DNA from: Sphingopyxis bauzanensis
GTDB lineage: Bacteria; Pseudomonadota; Alphaproteobacteria; Sphingomonadales; Sphingomonadaceae
NCBI RefSeq assembly: GCF_002205675.1
Contig: NZ_NISK01000003.1
Location: 738,241-802,240 of the forward strand
Length of the DNA: 64,000 bases
Direction: 5' to 3'
Part shown: piece by piece, positions 17,917-25,935 of the stretch
Layout: every line of letters begins with the position of its first letter
Numbering within the stretch: position 1 is the first letter of the stretch
The notes under the pieces: generated by a model
Databases searched by the model: none
What the model was told of the DNA's origin: nothing
The model's input: only the letters and a program-made list of their open reading frames with translations
Translations under genes and position numbers: made by a program

Positions 17917-18239
17917 GGGACGAGACTCCGTAAGAGGAAACAGGATCGGTGGCCCGATTAGCCGAAATGCTGCAACTGCGAAAGGGGCTCGAACGACATA
18001 GGCGGCCGGTTTCATCTTGAACACCGCCGACAATTGAAAACAAACGATTTTTTGCCTAAAACGTATCCCGCTTTTGTCCTATGTTGTCCTATGTCGTCTA
18101 TCTCAAAATTGCAGGTGGGATACGAAAATGGCCAACGAGACTGGATTTCTTCCCCGAAAACTGGAAGCCGCTACCGTGGGAGATTCTGCGCCGGTGCATG
18201 TGTTATAACACGAACTGGGGAGGAGCCTACGCGATCTTG
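17917..18239. other. Gene-free stretch at the left edge of the accessory insert
   Basis: No convincing gene. It holds a perfect tandem 10-base repeat TGTCCTATGT at 18075-18094 and, at 18114-18125, GGTGGGATACGA, which is the reverse complement of TCGTATCCCACC found at 20918 and 21075. These may mark a former integration site. The overlapping open frames here look non-coding. Confidence 0.4.
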
Positions 18240-18473
18240 CTAGAGAGCTTTCACGTGGTCCCACGGATTAGGCTCAGCTAATGATAGATTGTCTGCAAAG
18301 GCGTCCAGCGCCTTTCGATCCCACAATATCCGACGCCCGAGTCTGAGCGGCACAGGGAAGTCGTCCCTGTTGCGGACCGTGTCCAGCATGCGCTCACTGA
18401 TACCCAGGTAGGCCGCTGCCATATCACTACTGAAGAGGCGCGGGACGGGGGGAGTAATCAGTCTGTTGCGCAT
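18240..18473 (-). CDS. AlpA/excisionase-like DNA-binding protein
   Basis: 77 residues. The segment LFSSDMAAAYLGISERMLDTVRN, followed by FPVPLRLGRRILWDRKALDAF, is the winged helix-turn-helix layout of MerR-like AlpA/Xis proteins. Such proteins regulate excision or transcription of prophages and islands. No integrase is adjacent in this insert, so it may be a leftover of an earlier mobile element. Confidence 0.7.
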   Translation of the reverse strand: MRNRLITPPVPRLFSSDMAAAYLGISERMLDTVRNRDDFPVPLRLGRRILWDRKALDAFADNLSLAEPNPWDHVKAL

Positions 18474-18481
18474 CCGACAGG

Positions 18482-18706
18482 CTAGAGCCGTCCGCGCATC
18501 ATCTGACCAGCCGCCACGTCAGCCTCGCATGCGCCATCCATCCCAACGATACGCTGGCATTTCGCGTAGGGGTCAGTCTCAGGCAGACGGGTGACCTTGT
18601 AAAGGATCGCCAATCCGATCACGGCGATGATTGCCAGCAATGCGGTGTTGAGGCTGACATTGGAGTCAGACTCGCCCTTAGTCTTCTTCTCTGGTTCCCA
18701 TTCCAC
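18482..18706 (-). CDS. Small membrane protein, unknown
   Basis: 74 residues. A charged N-terminus precedes a hydrophobic helix at about residues 19-41 (LNTALLAIIAVIGLAILYKV). The tail has two cysteines (AKCQ and GACEA), which could form a disulfide. No family recognised. It lies 8 bases upstream of the AlpA-like gene and may be cotranscribed with it. Confidence 0.5.
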   Translation of the reverse strand: MEWEPEKKTKGESDSNVSLNTALLAIIAVIGLAILYKVTRLPETDPYAKCQRIVGMDGACEADVAAGQMMRGRL

Positions 18707-18825
18707 GTTTCGGCAGCCCTCTGCAAATATCGGCAGATGCGGCGTTTCGCTGTCTGCGCTTTCACAAAGAGCCTTACATATTATAGTTGATAAAGTTCAA
18801 GCCCCTACTGCGGCAGGGGTGTCTG

Positions 18826-19047
18826 ATGGACGTGCGCCTCCAAGTTGGGTTGAACTTCAAAAGGCTGCGACTCGCTCGCGGACTGACCCAAGAGCAGGCG
18901 TCTGATCTAACCGGCGTCAGCCAACAATATCTCAGTGGTCTTGAGCAAGGGCGACGAAATCCGACTGTGCTTACCCTTCACGAGTTAAGTCGACCGTTGG
19001 GAGGAGACCCCATCGATTTGCTCGCTCCGATTTTGAAGGTGGAGTAA
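18826..19047 (+). CDS. XRE-family transcriptional regulator
   Basis: 73 residues from MDVRLQVGLN. The helix-turn-helix reads RLARGLTQEQASDLTGVSQQ, then YLSGLEQGRRNPTVLTLHEL, the classic Cro/C1 form with no extra domain. It is divergent from the small membrane protein gene and convergent with the HEPN/DUF262 pair, which it might control. An in-frame start at 18787 exists, but 18826 gives the usual N-terminus. Confidence 0.85.
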   Translation: MDVRLQVGLNFKRLRLARGLTQEQASDLTGVSQQYLSGLEQGRRNPTVLTLHELSRPLGGDPIDLLAPILKVE

Positions 19048-19059
19048 GCGGACGCCGAA

Positions 19060-19653
19060 TTAGAGCATAGCGCGAGCAATCAACTTCATGTTGGCGCACC
19101 AACCATCGAAGCGTCGCACCCCGCCAGCGCCAAATGGCATTAGCGTCGTCTCAACTGAAATTACATCACCCGGTGAGAACCAGTTTAACGCTCTTAGATC
19201 GAGCGCCGAGCTTCGCGAGCGATGGGCAAAGAAATTTCTCGTCAAGCGAAGGTCTTCGAGCGGCCAAGGCGTTGACCCAATTGCGGCAGTAACATTGGTC
19301 AAGTTATGAATTTGAAGGCGCGTTGCCGCTCTGATCGCATCGACCGGCCTATACCATTTTGGCTCGAAGCGATTCCCCGTCCGTTGCAGTAGCAGCACTC
19401 GGACGGCTTCCCTGGATCTGAAGCTATATGGTGCGCTTGCCGGCACTTTCCCCGCAGCGCCGACTGCATGGCCGGTCGCTGACGACAAAATAAAATTGCG
19501 AACGAACATTTCCCAGACGTTCTGAAGCTGAAAGGTTATGTGCTCGGCCTGCCGGCGATTGAGAGCAGAAAGAGGCTCGATCAGTAACGGCGCTATTTCT
19601 GCTTCCAGCGCGTCTACTCGACGCTCGAGTTGCGTGACCAGCGCGCTCAGCAT
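19060..19653 (-). CDS. Putative HEPN-motif protein, partner of the DUF262 protein
   Basis: 197 residues, mostly helical in appearance, starting with a coiled-coil-like segment (LVTQLERRVDALEAEI). Near residue 139 it reads LRLTRNFFAHRS: the R-x4-H spacing RNFFAH is the catalytic motif of HEPN ribonuclease domains. This suggests an RNA-cutting effector, but the family could not be named. It starts one base inside the end of the DUF262 gene (TGATG overlap), so the pair is translationally coupled. Base composition is lower in GC than the neighbouring core genes. Confidence 0.55.
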   Translation of the reverse strand: MLSALVTQLERRVDALEAEIAPLLIEPLSALNRRQAEHITFQLQNVWEMFVRNFILSSATGHAVGAAGKVPASAPYSFRSREAVRVLLLQRTGNRFEPKWYRPVDAIRAATRLQIHNLTNVTAAIGSTPWPLEDLRLTRNFFAHRSRSSALDLRALNWFSPGDVISVETTLMPFGAGGVRRFDGWCANMKLIARAML

Positions 19654-20702
19654 CAGTTTGAGATTGCGTTCACAATTGCGTTAAATCTTGGCTTCCGAGT
19701 GCTGGACCTTTGTGTCGAACTCTTAGTGCCAGCTACAAAGCCAGCGTATGCGCCCGCAATGTCATTATTTTCTACAGCGGAAGTGAGTAATGGCAAGGTG
19801 TTTTCCGCATTTTCTAAGCTAATACCAGCTCCCCGCTTGGCTATAACATCAGCCGTGAGGGCAGAAGTAGGGAGAGCTCCTTCGACAAATGCCACGGCGC
19901 ATACTAGTAATAGGAAGTTTGGTGCGTCGAAAAGCGTCGTGTCAGCAAACTGCTCCCCGAACATTGCTATGGTGGCGTCGATTGCATGCTCCACCGCCGT
20001 CGTTATAGCCAAAAAATCAGCCTCAGTCTTCGCTTGATTATCTTTGTAAAACTTATTCACCTTATCCTCGCCTCCGTCGCCGAGGCCGTTCATGAAGGCC
20101 ATGTAAAGCTCGGCAATCAAGGTCGTGTTTTTCAGGCGGACACTGTCTCGCACGGAAACGACATGGAAGTGATCCCACAGCACTCCATACTCGCGGGTCG
20201 TGTTCCAAATAGCCCATTTAACGGGTTCGTCGTGTTTGGCATGTCTCAGCTCAGCTGGCGTTACTTTTACGCTATAAGAATTTAATCGCGCAAATACCTC
20301 CAGGACGTCTGCATCGGAGGCGTTCAGCAGCTGGACCGTTGAGATGTTATACGAAAGAAACTGATCTTTCTGATTTTGACTAAGATCATTATATCGCATC
20401 CCCGCAAACTCTGGACTACGGCTGGTCATGCGTAAGCGGTTTGCTGCAAAAGCAAGGATGGCGGTCAGGCGCTGTTGACCATCGACCACCTCTCGAATTG
20501 ATGCTTGAGTGGCTGCGTCGACGCGGGTTCGAATATACACAGCAGGTATCGGCAGCTCCCGCAGGATTGTGTCGATAAGAAATGATTGCGCTTGGGGCGT
20601 CCACACGGAACCGCGCTGGAACTTCGGTTGCAACTCGAGCTGCTGTTGGCGATCCCATGTCAAGAAATCGGAAATCGAGAAAGTCTGTGGAATGCTTGGC
20701 AT
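19653..20702 (-). CDS. DUF262 domain protein (GmrS/ParB-like fold)
   Basis: 349 residues. FQRGSVWT at about 28-35 and VVDGQQRLTAIL at about 72-83 are the hallmark motifs of DUF262, a ParB/sulfiredoxin-like domain found in nucleotide-dependent restriction proteins (GmrSD, BrxU) and related abortive-infection proteins. The C-terminal part has no visible HNH (DUF1524) nuclease motif, so this is not a complete GmrSD. The nuclease role may fall to the overlapping HEPN-motif protein. AT-richer than the core; flanked by short repeated sequences. A defence role is inferred. Confidence 0.75.
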   Translation of the reverse strand: MPSIPQTFSISDFLTWDRQQQLELQPKFQRGSVWTPQAQSFLIDTILRELPIPAVYIRTRVDAATQASIREVVDGQQRLTAILAFAANRLRMTSRSPEFAGMRYNDLSQNQKDQFLSYNISTVQLLNASDADVLEVFARLNSYSVKVTPAELRHAKHDEPVKWAIWNTTREYGVLWDHFHVVSVRDSVRLKNTTLIAELYMAFMNGLGDGGEDKVNKFYKDNQAKTEADFLAITTAVEHAIDATIAMFGEQFADTTLFDAPNFLLLVCAVAFVEGALPTSALTADVIAKRGAGISLENAENTLPLLTSAVENNDIAGAYAGFVAGTKSSTQRSSTRKPRFNAIVNAISN

Positions 20703-21227
20703 GGCGCCCTCCCTTTTTTCGCCTATGCCAGCGGCGCCAATAGGTCGCCAGCCAAATTTGAATCACAGGCTTCGTGACGGCGAGTGCATGGCAATGCGAA
20801 CTGAACCTTGCGGTTCGGCGTCCGAAGACTACGCTTGGCTTTCTTGAACACACGTTTCACGGTGAAACCTGCCGTTTCATTCTAAAGCACTGAAAATGAA
20901 TGGTAAAATGATATTTCTCGTATCCCACCCTGTGATCGCTCCTTCCAAGTAATTTTGATGAAGCAAGGTAATCGTGGATGACGCTAAGATATTGAAAACG
21001 TGAGTAATATCTGACGCAATGGCAGCGAGGAGCACGAAACTGATGCCGCATTCAGGCGCACAGAGCCACCAAAGTCGTATCCCACCTAATTTGACGTTGC
21101 GGGAAAAACTGGCGGTTTTCTGGGCTTTTCTGCGCTACGAATTGAATAGGATCGCGCGGATAGTTTCATCTTGCAACCTGCTGCGGCTCATGATCAAACA
21201 CGCGCCAACACATCAGGGAGACGGGCA
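20703..21227. other. Gene-free stretch at the right edge of the accessory insert
   Basis: About 525 bases with no convincing gene. It contains the two direct copies of TCGTATCCCACC at 20918-20929 and 21075-21086. The right end upstream of 21228 probably carries the aldehyde dehydrogenase promoter; the small open frames here look non-coding. Confidence 0.45.
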
Positions 21228-22679
21228 ATGGCAACGGTCGCAACCAATATTACCGGCGAAACGCAGCGGATGAGCCAAGTGCTCGCGGCGCAAAAGGCGA
21301 GCTTTACTGCGGCGATGCCCGAGAGCCTGGCGGTGCGGACCGACCGCATCGACCGCGCGATCGCGCTGCTGGTCGACCATGCCGAGGAATTTGCCAAGGC
21401 GGTCAGCGAGGATTTCGGGCATCGCAGCCGCGAACAGACGCTGATGACCGACATCATGCCGTCGGTCAGCGCGCTGAAGCACGCCAAGAAGCATATGGCG
21501 GGCTGGTCGAAGGGGGAGAAGCGCAAGCCGACATTTCCGCTGGGGTTGCTCGGCGCCAAGGCCGAGGTGGTGTATCAGCCGAAGGGCGTCGTCGGCGTCG
21601 TCGCGCCGTGGAATTTCCCGGTCGGCATGGTGTTCGTGCCGATGGCGGGCATATTGGCCGCGGGCAATCGCGCGATGATCAAGCCGTCGGAATTCACTGA
21701 AAATGTCTCTGCGCTGATGGCGCAGTTGGTGCCCGAGTATTTCGACGAGACCGAGATGGCGGTCTTCACGGGTGATGCCGATGTCGGCGTGGCCTTCTCG
21801 AAACTCGCCTTCGACCACATAATCTTTACCGGCGCGACGAGCGTCGGGCGTCATATCATGCGTGCCGCAGCGGATAATCTGGTTCCGGTGACGCTGGAGC
21901 TGGGCGGCAAGTCGCCGACCTTTATCGGGCGCAGCGCGAACAAGGATATGGTCGGCCAGCGCGTCGCGCTGGGCAAGATGATGAACGCGGGGCAGATCTG
22001 CCTTGCCCCCGACTACCTGCTCGTCGCCGAGGATCAGGAAGGCGAGGTGATCGACAGCGTCACCAAGGGCGCGACCGCGCTCTATCCGACGCTCCTCGCC
22101 AACGACGACTACACATCGGTGGTCAACACGCGCAATTACGACCGGCTGCAATCCTATCTGACCGACGCGCGCGAAAAGGGTGCCGAGGTGATCGAGGTCA
22201 ATCCGGGCAATGAGGATTTCGCCAGCTCGAACGGCCACAAGATGCCGCTGCACATCGTCCGCAACCCGACCGACGATATGAAGGTGATGCAGGAGGAAAT
22301 CTTTGGCCCGATCCTGCCGGTCAAGACGTACAAGACCATCGACGATGCGATCGACTATGTGAATGCGAACGACCGCCCGCTCGGCCTCTATTATTTCGGG
22401 CAGGACAAGAGCGAGGAAGACCGCGTGCTGACGCGGACGATCTCGGGCGGGGTGACGGTCAACGACGTGCTGTTCCACAATGCGATGGAAGATCTGCCGT
22501 TCGGCGGGGTCGGGCCGTCGGGGATGGGCAATTATCACGGCGTCGATGGCTTCCGCACATTTAGCCATGCGCGCGCGGTGTATCGGCAGCCGAAGCTGGA
22601 TGTCGCGGGGCTGGCGGGGTTCAAGCCGCCCTATGGCAAGGCGACGGCGAAGACGCTGGCGAAGGAATTGAAGAAGTAG
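21228..22679 (+). CDS. Coniferyl aldehyde dehydrogenase-like aldehyde dehydrogenase
   Basis: 483 residues. NAD(P)-dependent oxidation of an aromatic or long-chain aldehyde to the acid; the shape matches coniferyl aldehyde dehydrogenases (CalB type). Visible are VVAPWNFPVGM, the general base in VTLELGGKSPTF and the nucleophile cysteine in NAGQICLAPDYLL. The start at 21228 has an AGGGAG sequence about 8 bases upstream. It lies just outside the accessory insert. The true substrate cannot be deduced from sequence. Confidence 0.85.
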   Translation: MATVATNITGETQRMSQVLAAQKASFTAAMPESLAVRTDRIDRAIALLVDHAEEFAKAVSEDFGHRSREQTLMTDIMPSVSALKHAKKHMAGWSKGEKRKPTFPLGLLGAKAEVVYQPKGVVGVVAPWNFPVGMVFVPMAGILAAGNRAMIKPSEFTENVSALMAQLVPEYFDETEMAVFTGDADVGVAFSKLAFDHIIFTGATSVGRHIMRAAADNLVPVTLELGGKSPTFIGRSANKDMVGQRVALGKMMNAGQICLAPDYLLVAEDQEGEVIDSVTKGATALYPTLLANDDYTSVVNTRNYDRLQSYLTDAREKGAEVIEVNPGNEDFASSNGHKMPLHIVRNPTDDMKVMQEEIFGPILPVKTYKTIDDAIDYVNANDRPLGLYYFGQDKSEEDRVLTRTISGGVTVNDVLFHNAMEDLPFGGVGPSGMGNYHGVDGFRTFSHARAVYRQPKLDVAGLAGFKPPYGKATAKTLAKELKK

Positions 22680-22690
22680 GGATCAGCGTT

Positions 22691-22770
22691 CCGTTCGTGT
22701 CGAGGGATGTCGAGGCACCCATCGTCGGCGCGCGCCTTCGGCGCATCTCGACTTCGCTCGATGCGAACGG
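22691..22770. repeat. Palindromic repeat, family A (copy 3)
   Basis: Arms CCGTTCGTGTCGAGGGATGT and ACTTCGCTCGATGCGAACGG form a hairpin between convergent genes. It is the same family as 2655-2737 and the cysH copy. Confidence 0.75.
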
Positions 22771-22778
22771 ATTTAGTG

Positions 22779-23876
22779 CTAATCTTGCCCAGCGATCTTG
22801 ATGTCCTTGCCCAGCAACGTCTTCACATAGATCCGCTGGACCAGCACATAGACCACCACCGTCAGCGGCGCCGCCAGTAGCACGCCAAGGAAGCCGAACA
22901 GCACCCCCGCCGCGACCACCGCGAACAGGAGCACCGCGGGCGGGACGTCGACCGCCTGTTTCTGGATCATCGGTTGCAGGAAATTGCCCTGCAACTGCTG
23001 GATCACCAGAAACAGCACCAGCGTCCACAGCGCGGTGGCGGGCGACACGGTAAAGGCGAGCAGCACCGCGGGGATGCCCGCGATGATCGGACCGATCATC
23101 GGGATCACGTCGAGCAGTCCGGCGATCAGGCCTAGCCCGCCCGCCGCCGGAACGCCGAGCAACGCTAGCCCGGCGCCGGTCAGCGCGGCGACGACGAGCG
23201 ACGATACCGCCTGTCCAACCATCCAACCCTTCAGCCCGCGCGCAGCGTCGTCGATCGCCAGCGAAGCGGTCTTCTCGGCCTTGGCGGGCATCAGCAGCAA
23301 CAGCCCGCGGCGGTAGGTGGTGGGGTCGCTGGCAAGGAAGATCGCGGCGACCAGCACCAACACAAAATCGGCGATGCCGCTGCCCGCTGCCAGCGCATAA
23401 CCACCGGCTTGTGACACGAGCTGCGAAATATCGTTGCCGCCAACCTCGGCGAGTTCGCGAACCCGCGTACCGAGGCCGTAGCGATCGAGGAAGGCTTCGA
23501 CCCCCTGCAGCGCGCGCGGCACCTGCTCTCGGATCGTATCGACTTCGCTGGCGAGCTGCGATCCGAATAGGACGAACGCGCCGGTAAAGATCGCGATGAT
23601 GCCGACGACCGAACCCGCGAGCGCGAAACCGCGCTTCATCTTTGTCCGGCGAATCAGCCAGCCCGCGATCGCATCAAAAATCGCGCCGAGCACGATCGCG
23701 GCGAACACGAGCATGAAAAAGCGGGTCAGGGTGACGACCAGCCATGCGACGGCGATGATCGCGATGACGACCACCGCCGCCAGCGCGATCTTGCCCGGGC
23801 TAAACGTAGCCGGGGCGGCGGGCTTGGCGCGTGCGGTCGCGGTCGGGGCGGGTGACGCTTTGGTCGGTTCGGTCAT
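22779..23876 (-). CDS. AI-2E family transporter
   Basis: 365 residues with about eight hydrophobic segments, typical of the AI-2E/PerM permease family (formerly DUF20). The N-terminus is proline/alanine-rich and cytoplasmic. The conserved segment GLIAGLLDVIPMIGPIIAG near residue 255 is a family signature. Members move small molecules or ions across the inner membrane; some are sodium/proton antiporters, one was named for export of AI-2. Monocistronic, ending at a palindromic repeat. Confidence 0.85.
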   Translation of the reverse strand: MTEPTKASPAPTATARAKPAAPATFSPGKIALAAVVVIAIIAVAWLVVTLTRFFMLVFAAIVLGAIFDAIAGWLIRRTKMKRGFALAGSVVGIIAIFTGAFVLFGSQLASEVDTIREQVPRALQGVEAFLDRYGLGTRVRELAEVGGNDISQLVSQAGGYALAAGSGIADFVLVLVAAIFLASDPTTYRRGLLLLMPAKAEKTASLAIDDAARGLKGWMVGQAVSSLVVAALTGAGLALLGVPAAGGLGLIAGLLDVIPMIGPIIAGIPAVLLAFTVSPATALWTLVLFLVIQQLQGNFLQPMIQKQAVDVPPAVLLFAVVAAGVLFGFLGVLLAAPLTVVVYVLVQRIYVKTLLGKDIKIAGQD

Positions 23877-23995
23877 ATCGCCGTATTAGGCACGATGCCG
23901 CTTATCCACTAGACTAAAACCACCTTTCTGTGGCAACGGCACCTCCGCATCGGTCGTCCGGCGGGAATCAGTTCCGGCCAGACCGCCGTCCACGG

Positions 23996-24035
23996 GCCCC
24001 TGTGGTGAAATTGGTAGACGCGCCGCACTCAAAAT
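23996..24035 (+). pseudogene. tRNA-Leu(CAA), 5' half cut at the anticodon loop
   Basis: The acceptor 5' strand GCCCCTG, D-arm GTGAAATTGGTAGACGC and anticodon stem-loop CCGCA-CTCAAAA are intact and give anticodon CAA at 24030-24032. After the loop the sequence changes to unrelated DNA leading to the integrase; no 3' half (variable loop, T-arm, acceptor) follows. This marks the attachment site of the island. Confidence 0.85.
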
Positions 24036-24146
24036 TGCGTTTAGCCTAAAAAAGTAAGCCAAAAATCACGCAAAACCAGTAGTTTGAGCAAGGACGAGAC
24101 CTCCAGAAAGACTTACACATGTCTTACACATTTTGGAGTTTTCGCA

Positions 24147-25433
24147 ATGCCGACAGAAAGCCATCTGCTGATGGATGGGGCGCTGCACGTCTATCGACGT
24201 GAGAACAGCCGCTACTGGCAATGCTCGACCTATCTTGGCAGCCGCAACTATCGGCAGACGACCAAGGAGGTCAGCCTTGCTGCCGCCAAGGATTTCGCGC
24301 GCGACTGGTATATGGAGCGTTGCGTCGAGGATCGCCAACGCCGACGCGGTGGTGTTGCCTTGCTTGACGGCACCGTCCAGCCCCTGTTCGCCGGAACCGG
24401 CGCGCCGACCGATGGTCGGCGTCGGCGAACGCCTACTGGCCCCAGCTTCAAGGATGCTGCGGATGCATTCACCAGCGAGTTCGAGGTAATCACGCTGGGC
24501 GAACGCAACGCGGAATATGTTGCATCGAAGTCAGATCACATCCGCGTTCACCTGTTACCCTTCTTTGGTGACATCGCGCTTGAGGACATAACAGCCGGCA
24601 AAGTGCAGGAGTATCGGGCGCACCGTCAGACATCGAGGCTCGATCCCAAAACCGGCAAGCCGAAGAAGCCAGCACGCGCGACCTTGCACGGCGAGATCGT
24701 CACGCTTCGGCAGGTTTTGAAAACCGCAAACCGCAAGGGCTGGATTGCGGCAATCCCGGATATGTCAGCGCCCTACAAGACGTCCGGCAAGGTGGAGCAT
24801 CGCGCGTGGTTCTCGCCCGAGGAATACAAGATGCTTTACGAGGCCACGCGCGAGCGGGCGAAGAACCCGCCGAAGCCGCGCTGGCGTGAAGTTTGCGAGA
24901 CCTTCCACGATTACGTTCTGTTCATGGGCAATACCGGACTTCGGCCCGATGAGTCCGCACGGCTTGAGTTGCGGGACGTCAAGATTGTGAACGACGAATC
25001 GACCGGCGAACGCATCCTGGAGATCGAGGTGCGAGGCAAGCGCGGTGTCGGTTTCTGCAAGTCGATGCCCGGTGCGATCCTGCCCTTCGAGCGCGTTCGC
25101 AAGCGCAAGCAGCTCAAACCGACAGACCGGATATTCGGGAAGTCGCCGCGAGAGTTAATGAACACGGTTCTCGACGAGCTGAATCTGAAGTTCGACCGCG
25201 ATGGCCACATCCGGACCTGCTACAGTCTGCGGCATACCTATATCTGTCTGCGCTTGCTCGAAGGGGCGGACATCTATCAGGTCGCCAAGAACTGCCGCAC
25301 GAGTGTCGAAATGATCGAGAAGTTTTACGGGCGCCATCTGAAGAACAACATCGACGCATCGGCCGTCAATGTGCGCAAGGCCAAGCCCCAAAAAGTGGAG
25401 GTCCGAAAGAAGATCGCGAAGCGAACAACATAG
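24147..25433 (+). CDS. int: Tyrosine recombinase (island integrase)
   Basis: 428 residues. The C-terminal catalytic domain shows arginine box NTGLRPDESARLELRD, then YSLRHTY (the usual H-x-x-R box with tyrosine in place of the first histidine, as in several island integrases) and the nucleophile tyrosine in KFYGRHL near the end. The N-terminal part has an SAM-like core-binding region (LGERNAEYVASKSDHIRVHLLPFFGDIAL). The start at 24147 has GGAG 9 bases upstream; a TTG start at 24084 would extend it. It lies just inside the split tRNA-Leu, as an integrase should, and probably inserts the island at the tRNA anticodon loop. Confidence 0.9.
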   Translation: MPTESHLLMDGALHVYRRENSRYWQCSTYLGSRNYRQTTKEVSLAAAKDFARDWYMERCVEDRQRRRGGVALLDGTVQPLFAGTGAPTDGRRRRTPTGPSFKDAADAFTSEFEVITLGERNAEYVASKSDHIRVHLLPFFGDIALEDITAGKVQEYRAHRQTSRLDPKTGKPKKPARATLHGEIVTLRQVLKTANRKGWIAAIPDMSAPYKTSGKVEHRAWFSPEEYKMLYEATRERAKNPPKPRWREVCETFHDYVLFMGNTGLRPDESARLELRDVKIVNDESTGERILEIEVRGKRGVGFCKSMPGAILPFERVRKRKQLKPTDRIFGKSPRELMNTVLDELNLKFDRDGHIRTCYSLRHTYICLRLLEGADIYQVAKNCRTSVEMIEKFYGRHLKNNIDASAVNVRKAKPQKVEVRKKIAKRTT

Positions 25434-25493
25434 GCCAAGATGCCGTGTTTGGTGTTGCGTGTTTTGACGGCGGCGCTATAGGCACCTCGCAAC

Positions 25494-25578
25494 GCGGGCG
25501 TGGTGGAATTGGTAGACGCGCGGGATTCAAAATCCCGTTCCGCAAGGAGTGTGGGTTCGATTCCCACCGCCCGCACCA
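25494..25578 (+). tRNA. tRNA-Leu(CAA), complete
   Basis: 85-base class II tRNA with CCA encoded. Acceptor GCGGGCG pairs with CGCCCGC; anticodon stem CGGGA/TCCCG with loop TTCAAAA (anticodon CAA at 25528-25530); variable arm of about 13 bases; T-arm GTGGGTTCGATTCCCAC. It reads the codon UUG. Its acceptor and anticodon stem differ from those of the broken tRNA-Leu at 23996, so it is not a simple duplicate. Confidence 0.95.
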
Positions 25579-25935
25579 TCCTCTAGCATGATCCGATTTT
25601 CCCGCCGCACGGTGGGGCGGATCATGCCCAAGCGGGCCATAGTGGACCGGACGGGCCGCGGCTCGCTTCCGCGAAATGACAGAAAACCGTCTGTCATGCT
25701 GGCCGAAGGAATTCCGGACGGGATTCGGCCATCGCCGCAGACATCGAAAATATCTCCGCACGTCAATTTTGCCCTGCTTTACAGTCTCCAAGTGTGTAGG
25801 AAGGGGAGGCGGACCGAGCGTGCTTGTTTTCAATCACCCCGGCAAATTTAGGCGGGGGTGTATTTGTTAACATGCTGAATATGCCATTCTTCACCCTGCA
25901 ATTCTGCTGCGCTATACTCTAAGGATTATTAGCGC
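25579..25935. other. Intergenic stretch between tRNA-Leu and the defence cluster
   Basis: No gene. An inverted repeat CATGATCCG...CGGATCATG (25587-25626, with inner CCGCC/GGTGG arms) follows the tRNA and may end its transcript. The last 60 bases hold the likely promoter of the large cluster. Confidence 0.6.
25890..25918 (+). promoter_or_regulatory. Candidate sigma-70-type promoter of the defence cluster
   Basis: TTCACC at 25890-25895 and TATACT at 25913-25918 are separated by 17 bases. Transcription would start near 25925, about ten bases before the ATG at 25936. The short leader contains AAGGA as a ribosome site. Confidence 0.5.

Noticed and set aside
20857..21273. Small frames between the DUF262 gene and the aldehyde dehydrogenase
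   Set aside because: Two short opposite-strand frames with no motif or ribosome site; the region fits better as insert edge and promoter.
23996..24150. Group I intron interrupting a tRNA-Leu at the anticodon loop
   Set aside because: Introns of this kind occur at this site in some bacteria, but the 3' half of the tRNA does not follow and an integrase begins within 110 bases, which fits an island attachment site better.
25579..25935. A small RNA gene upstream of the defence cluster
   Set aside because: A hairpin is present beside the tRNA, but nothing more specific than a terminator or repeat could be supported.
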